Assembly: GCA_002348005.1 (NCBI GenBank)
Contig: DDYQ01000028.1
Location: 1 to 5,155, forward strand
Direction: 5' to 3'
Origin: Desulfobacteraceae bacterium UBA2230
Lineage (GTDB): Bacteria > Desulfobacterota > Desulfobacteria > Desulfobacterales > Desulfosarcinaceae
Length of the DNA: 5,155 nt
Shown here: positions 1-5,155 of the stretch, in pieces
Position numbering within the stretch: position 1 is the first letter of the stretch
Layout: each line of letters opens with the position of its first letter
Position numbers and translations under genes: made by a program
The notes under the pieces: generated by a model
What the model was told of the DNA's origin: nothing
The model's database searches: none
What the model saw: the letters and a program-made list of their open reading frames with translations, nothing else

Positions 1-704
1 TGTTCGGCCATGAAAAGGGGGCTTTTACCGGCGCCTTGCGGCGCAAGATCGGCCGCTTCGAACAGGCGGACGGCGGTACGGTATTTCTGGACGAAATCGG
101 CGATATCGAACCGGTTTCGCAAACCAAGCTGCTGAGGGTGCTTCAACAGCAGACCATCGATCGGCTGGGCGGTGACCGGCCCATCCGGGTCGATGTGCGT
201 ATTCTAGCTGCTACCAATAAAAACCTGGCAGAGGAAGTCCGTCTAGGCAGATTCCGGGAGGATCTCTTTTACCGCTTGAATGTGATCCTCATCCAGCTTC
301 CTCCTCTGCGTGAAAGGCCCAAGGATATCCACATTCTAGCCCGCCATTTTCTGATCCGGTTTGCCCGGGAGCAGGGAAAACCGATTAACGGATTCCGCAG
401 CGAGGCAATGCGTCGACTCATCGACAACCGCTGGCCAGGGAACGTGCGTGAGCTGGAGAACAGCATCGAACATGCAGTCGTGCTGGCCAAAGGCACGGAG
501 ATCGAACTCAGGGACCTGCCTTCGGCACTTGCGGAAGCTGAATCCCAGCCCCAGGAAAGTCCCGCCCTCACGATTGTGGCATCCGAGGAAAAACTCATCC
601 GCGAAGCGCTTGACGCCTGCGACGGAAACAAGGCCGAGGCCGCCCGCAAACTGGGCATCAGCCGCAGCACGCTGTATGAGAAACTGAAGAAATTTAAGCC
701 GTGA
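1..704 (+). CDS. NtrC-family sigma-54-dependent transcriptional activator, C-terminal part (5' end outside window)
   Basis: This is an enhancer-binding activator that uses ATP hydrolysis to open sigma-54 RNA polymerase complexes. The reading frame is open from the first base, so the N-terminus is missing; 233 residues remain, numbered here from the codon at base 3. The GAFTGA loop that touches sigma-54 is at residues 6-11. Walker B ([11 protein letters not shown]) is at 24-34, sensor I (ILAATN) at 67-72, arginine-finger candidates R85 and R91 in [10 protein letters not shown], and sensor II ([10 protein letters not shown]) at 144-153. A Fis-type helix-turn-helix lies at about 196-231 ([20 protein letters not shown]). 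Walker A and any receiver or sensory domain lie outside the window, so the input signal is unknown; a two-component response regulator is likely but unproven. The first in-frame start-like codon (TTG at 36) falls inside the AAA+ domain and is not a real start. It lies 307 bp upstream of an operon with a sigma-54 promoter, so it is the obvious candidate activator. No strong intrinsic terminator follows. Confidence 0.95.
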   Translation, partial: FGHEKGAFTGALRRKIGRFEQADGGTVFLDEIGDIEPVSQTKLLRVLQQQTIDRLGGDRPIRVDVRILAATNKNLAEEVRLGRFREDLFYRLNVILIQLPPLRERPKDIHILARHFLIRFAREQGKPINGFRSEAMRRLIDNRWPGNVRELENSIEHAVVLAKGTEIELRDLPSALAEAESQPQESPALTIVASEEKLIREALDACDGNKAEAARKLGISRSTLYEKLKKFKP

Positions 705-732
705 GGTTGTCGTCTCGCCACGGGTCTTCCCT

Positions 733-779
733 ATTATTCAACCGTCCGACTACGATTATTCGACGTCCGACTTTCGGAC
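733..779. repeat. Tandem direct repeat plus inverted half-site; candidate enhancer (UAS) for the upstream activator
   Basis: Two near-identical copies are visible: ATTATTCAACCGTCCGACT (733-751) and ATTATTCGACGTCCGACT (755-772), differing by one substitution and one indel. The GTCCGA core occurs at 744-749 and 765-770, 21 bp apart, which is two helical turns. A third, inverted core, TCGGAC, is at 774-779 and forms a perfect 6-bp dyad with the second across CTT. Spacing on one DNA face and the position about 200-250 bp before the predicted sigma-54 start fit a binding site for an NtrC-type activator. The binding protein is inferred. The 6-bp dyad is not followed by a T tract, which argues against a terminator. 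Confidence 0.5.
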
Positions 780-783
780 ACAC

Positions 784-796
784 TAATTAATTGATA
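784..796 (-). promoter_or_regulatory. Possible IHF binding site
   Basis: Read on the minus strand, the bases are TATCAATTAATTA, a full match to the IHF consensus WATCAANNNNTTR. It lies between the enhancer-like repeats and the sigma-54 promoter, where IHF commonly bends DNA to bring activator and polymerase together. It sits close to the repeats and far from the promoter, and such matches arise easily in AT-rich DNA, so confidence is modest. Confidence 0.35.
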
Positions 797-818
797 TAAA
801 ATAGAAAATTAATTCTCT

Positions 819-831
819 GCACAGTGTGTGC
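819..831. promoter_or_regulatory. Small dyad, possible operator
   Basis: GCACA and TGTGC form a perfect 5-bp inverted repeat with a 3-base centre (GTG). It lies about 155 bp before the predicted transcription start, within the usual range for an activator site. The half-sites resemble the GCAC/GTGC arms of NtrC sites, but the spacing between them is 5 rather than 7 bases, and the core differs from the GTCCGA repeats upstream. Function is unknown. Confidence 0.25.
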
Positions 832-954
832 GAAAAATGAGCGCATCGAAATTTCCGATAACCGGTCAGCTCCAGAGGAACGACTCTCCTATTCGATATT
901 TTTTTTCGTTTAATACGGTATACTTACGCAAATTCACATCTATGAAGTTTATGA

Positions 955-970
955 TGGCACCGTCGTTGCT
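955..970 (+). promoter_or_regulatory. Sigma-54 (RpoN) promoter, -24/-12 type
   Basis: TGGCACCGTCGTTGCT matches the sigma-54 consensus TGGCACGNNNNTTGCW at every defined position except the seventh (C for G). The invariant GG and GC elements have the correct spacing. Transcription should start near base 981, giving a leader of about 31 bases before the receiver gene at 1012. No good sigma-70 promoter is seen in the same region. An NtrC-family activator gene directly upstream supports the call. Confidence 0.87.
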
Positions 971-1011
971 CACATGCTTTTCAGTTTCACCCTCTGTAAA
1001 GCAGTGAGCGA

Positions 1012-1416
1012 ATGCAGCCGAACCCACCCGAAAAAAACATTGTCGCCATTCTCGTCACGGAACCCCGGGAAGCTGAGGATATCGTGCGCATCATCGAAAC
1101 CGGACCTTACCGGACGATCGTATGCCGCAGCTTGTCGGCCTTGAAGAACCTCGTCTCCGATGCATGGATGGCGGTCATTCTGGATGTCGATAGTATCCCC
1201 TTGGATAATCGAACGATCCGTAACCTTACCCTGACCTTCCCCGCAGTATCTTTTTTCTGCACCTCCCGGGAACGTTTTCATCCCGAACTGAAGGACGCGA
1301 TCTGCTATCACCTGTTTGCCTGCCTCAATAAACCCATTAATGCCGATGAACTGCACTATTTACTAAAATGCGTCCGTGACGAAGAGACCGACCCAGGCAT
1401 TCCGCCGGGTGGATAG
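1012..1416 (+). CDS. Stand-alone receiver-like (CheY-fold) protein with altered acidic pocket
   Basis: This 134-residue protein has the layout of a single response-regulator receiver domain and no output domain. Strand 1 is IVAILVTEP (10-18); strand 3 is AVILDVDS (54-61), with D58 as the candidate phosphoacceptor. Strand 4 is VSFFCTS (79-85), with T84 or S85 at the switch Thr/Ser position, and strand 5 ends in the expected Lys-Pro (K107-P108). The usual pair of acidic Mg-binding residues after strand 1 is replaced by T16-E17, so phosphorylation may be weak or absent. Start: ATG at 1012 lies about 31 bases after the predicted sigma-54 start; upstream there is only a weak Shine-Dalgarno (GTGAG, 1004-1008), so translation may be modest. 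It is the first gene after the promoter and ends 55 bases before the arrA-like gene, so it is probably co-transcribed with it. A role in feedback or tuning of the regulatory circuit is inference. The antisense frame over the same bases shows no recognisable domain. Confidence 0.85.
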   Translation: MQPNPPEKNIVAILVTEPREAEDIVRIIETGPYRTIVCRSLSALKNLVSDAWMAVILDVDSIPLDNRTIRNLTLTFPAVSFFCTSRERFHPELKDAICYHLFACLNKPINADELHYLLKCVRDEETDPGIPPGG

Positions 1417-1444
1417 GGGATCATACGACGTCCCGGCCATCCCC
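1416..1444 (+). other. Possible RNA stem-loop between receiver gene and arrA-like gene
   Basis: GGGGAT (1416-1421) and ATCCCC (1439-1444) can pair as a 6-bp stem with a 17-base loop, ending 15 bases before the ribosome binding site. No T tract follows, so it is not an intrinsic terminator. It could mark RNA processing or help set expression of the catalytic subunit relative to the receiver. A single 6-bp stem may be chance. Confidence 0.25.
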
Positions 1445-1459
1445 AAGAAAATGACCTAT

Positions 1460-1466
1460 AAAGGAG
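1460..1466 (+). promoter_or_regulatory. Ribosome binding site that fixes the arrA-like start
   Basis: AAAGGAG lies 5 bases before ATG at 1472. The frame is also open upstream to a GTG at 1376, but that start overlaps the receiver gene and would place 32 extra residues before the Tat signal. This site and the signal position select 1472. Confidence 0.85.
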
Positions 1467-1471
1467 CAATA

Positions 1472-4051
1472 ATGAACGAGAAAAAAGACGATCGCAAAAC
1501 CTTGATGCGCGCATTTCTTGGTGACGTCCGCCTGTCACGCAGATCGTTCATGAAAACCTCTGCGTCTGCGGGCGCCGCAATGGCGTTCGGGTCCGGTATC
1601 ACCCTGGAGCTCAAAGCTCTGGCGGCTGCAAGGGGCACTGAAACTGCTCAAGGCCAGTGGTTTCCGGCCACCTGCCAGGGGTGCACCTCCTGGTGCGCTC
1701 AACAGGTCTATGTTGTCGACGGACGGGCCGTAAAAGTCAGAGGCAACCCGAACTCCAAGGTGAACATGGGGGCAGGCTGCCCGCGCCCGCATCTGGCCAT
1801 CCAGCAGGTGTACGATCCGGACCGCATCAAAACGCCTCTGAAGCGGACCAATCCTCAAAAAGGCCGCAACGAAGACCCTAAATTCGTGCCGATTTCCTGG
1901 GATGAGGCTTTGAACACCATCGCCGATAACATCATGGCGCTGCGCAATGCCAACGAGGCCCATAAATACATGCTCATGCGCGGCCGCTATACTTATATGC
2001 GCGATATCCTCTATGACCGCACCACCAAAATCATCGGTTCCCCCAACAACATCTCGCACAGCGCCATTTGCGCCGAGGCAGAAAAATTCGGCCCCTACTA
2101 CACCGAAGGTCTGTGGGATTATCGTCAGTACGATGTGGAAAACGCCCGATATATCCTCATCTGGGGTGCCGACCCCCTGGCTGCCAACCGCCAGGTCTCC
2201 TACTATTCCAAGGTATGGGGAACCGTCATCAACCGGGCCCAGATAGCGGTCGTCGAACCGAGATTGTCCGCCACCGGCGCGAAAGCCGATGTCTGGCTGC
2301 CCATCGAACCCGGCCAGGACGGCGCTCTGGCCGCCGCGATAGCGCATGTCATTCTCACCGAAGGCCTCTGGTACCGGGAGTTCGTCGGTGATTTCAAAGA
2401 CGGCACCAATCATTTCGCAACGAACCAGGAGGTTTCGGAAGAAACGTTCGAACCGAAATTCACGCATGGCCTGGTTCGATGGTGGAATCTGGAACTGAAG
2501 GACAAGACCCCGGAATGGGCGGCCGAGAAAACAGGCCTTCCGGCCGAGCAAATCCGCCGGTTGGCGATCGATTACGGAAAAGCCGCCCCGCAGTCCATCT
2601 CCTGGGTGGGCGGCGGCCCGGTGATGCAGGTGCGTGGCGCTTATGCCAGCATGATCTGCCACGCGTTGAACGGACTCACCGGCGCGGTCGACAATGTCGG
2701 CGGCACCTTGCAGCCCAACAAAGTCTATTCCCAGGATTTTCCCGAACCGGATGCTTTTCTGGACGATATCGCCAAGGCGGGAAAAAAATACGAAAAGATC
2801 GATCATCGCGGGCGCCTCGAATTTCCGGCACTCAACGGTGGTAAATCCGGCGGCGGGGTAATCACCAACAATGCAGCCGACGGTATCTTGAAGGACGACC
2901 CGTACGACATCAAGATGGCGGTCGCCTACATGAACAACTTCACCTTCTCCTGCGGTCAGCCGGAACGCTGGGAACGGGCGCTTTCCAAAATTCCCTTTCT
3001 GGTCCACATCACGACCAATGCCTCGGAGTTCTCCTGGTTCGCCGACATTCTGCTGCCCAGCGCCCATCATCTCTGCGAAAAATGGGGTTATGTCAAGGTT
3101 CACGGCAACGGCCACCGGCATGTCTCTCTCATGCAGCCGATCATCAAACGGGTCGGCGACTATAAAAGTGACGAAACCGAAATTCCGTGGCTGCTCGCCG
3201 AAAAGCTGGCCGAACGGGGCTTCGATAACCTGCTGCGCCACTTTAGAGAGTACAAGGATCCCGAGACCGGCAAGGTGCCCACCAATGCCGAAGAATTCTC
3301 GCTCTACGCACTCAAGTACGCCACCCATAAGGTCTGGGACCCTGCGCTGTATGAAGGCGGTGACAAATTCAGCGGCTGGGAAGCGTTTGCCAAGATCGGC
3401 GTTTCCAATTCCGATCCCTATCCGTATCGCAAACGATGGGGTCAAATGAAAACCAAAACCGGTCTTTTCGAATTCTACAGCGAAACCTTGAAAGAAGCCC
3501 TGGAAAAGCATGCCGAAAAACACAACGTCACGGTGGACCAGGTCATGAAGGCCTGTTTCTACCAGGCCCGGGGAGAACAGGCCTTCATTCCCCATTACGA
3601 AGCGCCCTATACGGCCGGGGATCCGCAGGAGTATCCCTTGCTGTTCGTGGACCACAAGTCGCGTCTGAACCGCGAGGGCCGCTCGGCCAATTGCTCCTGG
3701 TACTACGAATTCAAGGATCTCGATCCCGGCGACGAGGTCTGGGACGATGTGGCCAAGATCAATCCCGTGGACGGCAAAAAGCTGGGCATCGGCAACGGCG
3801 ACCGGATCCGCATCACCTCGCCCACCGGCCGTATTGAATGCACGGCCAAGCTGTGGGAGGGAGTCCGCCCGGGAACGGTGGCCAAATGCTATGGCCAGGG
3901 CCACTGGGCCTACGGACGGCTGGCGGCTAAGGTGTTCGGCAAGGCTCCCCGGGGCGGCAACAACAACGACCTGATTCCGGCGGTCTATGACCGGCTCAGC
4001 GGCAGCACCGTCCGCCATGCCGGAACCCGCGTGAAAATCGATAAAATTTAG
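1472..4051 (+). CDS. arrA: Tat-exported molybdopterin oxidoreductase catalytic subunit, probable respiratory arsenate reductase ArrA
   Basis: This 859-residue protein is a DMSO-reductase-superfamily catalytic subunit (Mo-bis-MGD plus one [4Fe-4S]), predicted to reduce an oxyanion outside the cytoplasmic membrane. A twin-arginine signal (SRRSFMK, 22-28) precedes a hydrophobic stretch, with likely cleavage near 51-53. The cluster cysteines are C68, C71, C75 and C103. C200 is the probable Mo ligand, as in Arr/Psr/Phs enzymes. Cofactor-binding stretches include GADPLAANR (232-240), the EPRLSATGAKADVWLP region (262-277) and GGTLQ (410-414). The C-terminal dinucleotide-binding domain is about 721-840. 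ArrA evidence: length is close to known ArrA (about 850) and longer than PsrA/PhsA (about 760). YYTEG-x-W-D-Y (209-217) and WWN-x-ELKD (337-344) match, from memory, the peptides behind widely used arrA primers. R172, Y173, H196, K205 and Y217 fall at the exact spacing from C200 that I recall for Shewanella ArrA active-site residues. S197 stands where I recall a lysine. Antimonate, selenate or polysulfide reductase remain alternatives. The next gene starts 9 bases downstream. Confidence 0.93.
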   Translation: MNEKKDDRKTLMRAFLGDVRLSRRSFMKTSASAGAAMAFGSGITLELKALAAARGTETAQGQWFPATCQGCTSWCAQQVYVVDGRAVKVRGNPNSKVNMGAGCPRPHLAIQQVYDPDRIKTPLKRTNPQKGRNEDPKFVPISWDEALNTIADNIMALRNANEAHKYMLMRGRYTYMRDILYDRTTKIIGSPNNISHSAICAEAEKFGPYYTEGLWDYRQYDVENARYILIWGADPLAANRQVSYYSKVWGTVINRAQIAVVEPRLSATGAKADVWLPIEPGQDGALAAAIAHVILTEGLWYREFVGDFKDGTNHFATNQEVSEETFEPKFTHGLVRWWNLELKDKTPEWAAEKTGLPAEQIRRLAIDYGKAAPQSISWVGGGPVMQVRGAYASMICHALNGLTGAVDNVGGTLQPNKVYSQDFPEPDAFLDDIAKAGKKYEKIDHRGRLEFPALNGGKSGGGVITNNAADGILKDDPYDIKMAVAYMNNFTFSCGQPERWERALSKIPFLVHITTNASEFSWFADILLPSAHHLCEKWGYVKVHGNGHRHVSLMQPIIKRVGDYKSDETEIPWLLAEKLAERGFDNLLRHFREYKDPETGKVPTNAEEFSLYALKYATHKVWDPALYEGGDKFSGWEAFAKIGVSNSDPYPYRKRWGQMKTKTGLFEFYSETLKEALEKHAEKHNVTVDQVMKACFYQARGEQAFIPHYEAPYTAGDPQEYPLLFVDHKSRLNREGRSANCSWYYEFKDLDPGDEVWDDVAKINPVDGKKLGIGNGDRIRITSPTGRIECTAKLWEGVRPGTVAKCYGQGHWAYGRLAAKVFGKAPRGGNNNDLIPAVYDRLSGSTVRHAGTRVKIDKI

Positions 4052-4060
4052 GAGGTCAAA

Positions 4061-4786
4061 ATGCCCCGATACGCCATGGTCATCGACCTGCAACGCTGTG
4101 TGGGATGCGGCGCCTGCAGCATCGCGTGCCGAAGTGAAAACAATGTGCCGGACGGAATCTATTGGTCGAACAAAATCACCGAAACCTCCGGTACTTTTCC
4201 CAACGTGCGCTATCACTACATTCCGACCCTCTGCAACCATTGCGACAACGCTCCCTGCGTCAGGGGCTGTCCCACACGGGCCATGCATAAACTGGAAAAC
4301 GGCATCACCATGCACGATCCTGAAAAGTGCATCGGCTGCAAGTACTGCGAATTCAACTGTCCCTATGGCGTGATCTATTTTAACTGGCGCAAGCCGCATC
4401 CGTTCTGGCGCGAAGAGACGGCCGTAATCCCGGGCGGCACATCCTCGCCGGCCGAAGAGACACGCAAAGCCGGCGGCAAGGTGATCCCCTACTACAACCC
4501 CGACCGGGACGCGACCCTGGCCGGCATCCGCCCCAAGGGCGTGGTGGAAAAGTGCACCTTCTGCGACCATCGTATCAAAAAGGGCTTGCTGCCCCGCTGC
4601 GTGGAGGCCTGCCCGGCCGATGCCCGGATCTTCGGCGATATCTCCAACCCGGAGAGCGAAGTCAGCAAGCTGCTCGGCAAGTTCAGACCGTTCCGCCTGC
4701 GCGAACAGTTGGGCACCGCCCCCCACGTCTTTTACATCCGGGATTTCAATCCGGCACACTACCAGCCGACCAAAGGAGGTGTCTAA
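4061..4786 (+). CDS. arrB: Four-cluster [4Fe-4S] ferredoxin electron-transfer subunit, probable ArrB
   Basis: This 241-residue protein belongs to the DmsB/PsrB/ArrB class and passes electrons from the membrane subunit to the catalytic subunit. All sixteen cluster cysteines are present in four groups: C13, C16, C19, C23; C58, C61, C66, C70; C90, C93, C96, C100; and C165, C168, C180, C184. The wide gap in the last group (CTFC then 11 residues to CVEAC) is typical of the family. No signal peptide is seen, so it is probably carried across the membrane folded with the Tat-signalled catalytic subunit. Start: GGAGGT at 4051-4056 overlaps the upstream stop codon and lies 4 bases before ATG 4061. The short gap implies translation linked to the arrA-like gene. 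The subunit type is certain; the name ArrB follows from its partner. Confidence 0.94.
   Translation: MPRYAMVIDLQRCVGCGACSIACRSENNVPDGIYWSNKITETSGTFPNVRYHYIPTLCNHCDNAPCVRGCPTRAMHKLENGITMHDPEKCIGCKYCEFNCPYGVIYFNWRKPHPFWREETAVIPGGTSSPAEETRKAGGKVIPYYNPDRDATLAGIRPKGVVEKCTFCDHRIKKGLLPRCVEACPADARIFGDISNPESEVSKLLGKFRPFRLREQLGTAPHVFYIRDFNPAHYQPTKGGV
4772..4780 (+). promoter_or_regulatory. Strong ribosome binding site for the membrane anchor gene
   Basis: AAAGGAGGT is a full-length Shine-Dalgarno located inside the end of the arrB-like gene, 5 bases before ATG 4786. The stop and start overlap in TAATG, which suggests coupled translation of the two subunits. Confidence 0.85.
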
Positions 4787-5155
4787 TGAAACCGTCCAAA
4801 AGCCTGCGCATCTTTTGGTTTGGCCTGATCGGCCTGGGGATCGCGGCGGGGTTGTTCGCCGCCGTGCGCCTCTTCACCCAGGGACACTATCTTTTCAATA
4901 CCGACGACGTGCTGCTCTGGTCGCTGCCGCTGGGCGTCTACATCTACCTGGCCCTGACCAGTTCCGGATTGACCCTCCTGGCGGCACTGCCGCTGGTTTT
5001 CGGATTCGAAAGGTACCAGCCCATTGCCAAGCGCCTGGTCTTTCTGTCCATCGCCACGCTGATCGGCGGGTTTGTGGCCATCGGCCTGGAACTGGGGGAC
5101 TTGTTCCACATGATCTACATCCTGTTTTCTCCCAATTTCAGTTCGCCAATCTGGT
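4786..5155 (+). CDS. arrC: NrfD/PsrC-type membrane anchor subunit, probable ArrC, N-terminal part (3' end outside window)
   Basis: The frame is open from ATG 4786 to the window edge, giving 123 residues of what is normally a roughly 300-400 residue polytopic protein. Proteins of this family oxidise quinol in the membrane and hand electrons to the four-cluster subunit. Three hydrophobic segments are visible at about 9-30, 42-73 and 84-104. An SSG motif (59-61) in the second segment and the stretch GLELGDLFHM (100-109) followed by SPNFSSPIW (115-123) resemble the conserved acidic and Ser-Pro regions of NrfD proteins. The start overlaps the arrB-like stop by one base and has a strong ribosome binding site. 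An NrfD-like third subunit is found in some arr operons and in psr/phs operons, so it supports membrane respiration without by itself fixing the substrate. Confidence 0.93.
   Translation, partial: MKPSKSLRIFWFGLIGLGIAAGLFAAVRLFTQGHYLFNTDDVLLWSLPLGVYIYLALTSSGLTLLAALPLVFGFERYQPIAKRLVFLSIATLIGGFVAIGLELGDLFHMIYILFSPNFSSPIW

Larger units (their letters stand above)
705..1011. other. Non-coding control region between regulator and operon
   Basis: These 307 bases contain no convincing gene on either strand. The region is clearly more AT-rich than the flanking genes, most strongly around 781-815 and 890-930. It holds two AATTAATT palindromes 22 bp apart (785-792 and 807-814), a run of eight T (899-906), and the regulatory elements listed separately. 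The order enhancer-like repeats, IHF-like site, sigma-54 promoter is the classical arrangement for NtrC-type activation. Confidence 0.8.

Noticed and set aside
699..723. Possible terminator after the activator gene (CCGTG/CACGG stem)
   Set aside because: The stem is only 5 bp with a 15-base loop and is followed by a mixed TCTTCCCTATT stretch rather than a T tract.
874..906. Possible terminator: AGAG/CTCT stem before a T8 run at 899-906
   Set aside because: The stem is 4 bp and separated from the T run by more than 10 bases. The T run more likely contributes to DNA bending or is chance in AT-rich DNA.
896..924. TATACT (919-924) as a sigma-70 -10 box
   Set aside because: No acceptable -35 element is found at the right spacing (the bases there are ATATTT-like).
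970..1356. Minus-strand open frame opposite the receiver gene
   Set aside because: It is a shadow: the plus-strand frame has the receiver-fold residues, lies directly behind the sigma-54 promoter and is in line with the operon.
1376..1471. N-terminal extension of the arrA-like gene from GTG 1376
   Set aside because: It overlaps the receiver gene, lacks a ribosome binding site, and would bury the Tat signal. The AAAGGAG site before ATG 1472 explains the start.
1535..4759. A very long open frame (1074 codons) on the minus strand across the arrA-like and arrB-like genes
   Set aside because: It is antisense to two genes with clear domains, cofactor cysteines and ribosome binding sites. Long antisense frames are expected in GC-rich, codon-biased DNA, and the two sense genes share the same phase here. 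The translation shows no recognisable domain.
4783..5109. Minus-strand open frame opposite the NrfD-like gene
   Set aside because: Its polar, Gln- and Gly-rich translation is the typical complement of a membrane protein gene, and the plus strand has a strong ribosome binding site and membrane segments.

Overview
The window shows one end of a regulator gene, a non-coding control region, and the start of an operon for a membrane-anchored, exported molybdenum oxidoreductase, all on the + strand. The catalytic subunit looks most like the respiratory arsenate reductase ArrA. GC-rich coding DNA, sigma-54/NtrC-type control and an Arr/Psr-type respiratory enzyme with an NrfD-like anchor suggest an anaerobic, respiring Gram-negative bacterium, perhaps a Desulfobacterota (deltaproteobacterial) lineage. 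The taxonomic guess is inference only.

Layout: 1-704 is the C-terminal part of an NtrC-family sigma-54 activator, cut by the left edge. 705-1011 is AT-rich and non-coding. It holds a direct plus inverted repeat that could be the activator's enhancer (733-779), a match to the IHF consensus (784-796), a small dyad (819-831) and a near-perfect sigma-54 promoter (955-970). 1012-1416 encodes a small stand-alone receiver (CheY-like) protein with an altered acidic pocket. 1472-4051 encodes the Tat-exported molybdopterin/[4Fe-4S] catalytic subunit (ArrA-like, 859 aa). 4061-4786 encodes a four-cluster ferredoxin subunit (ArrB-like). 4786 to the right edge is the first part of an NrfD/PsrC-type membrane anchor (ArrC-like).

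Proposed working: the anchor oxidises quinol in the membrane, the four-cluster subunit carries electrons, and the bis-MGD subunit reduces an oxyanion outside the cytoplasmic membrane. Arsenate is the best guess. Antimonate, selenate or a sulfur compound cannot be excluded from sequence alone. The activator, enhancer-like repeats, IHF-like site and sigma-54 promoter make a plausible complete switch for the operon. The receiver protein is its first product and may feed back on signalling.
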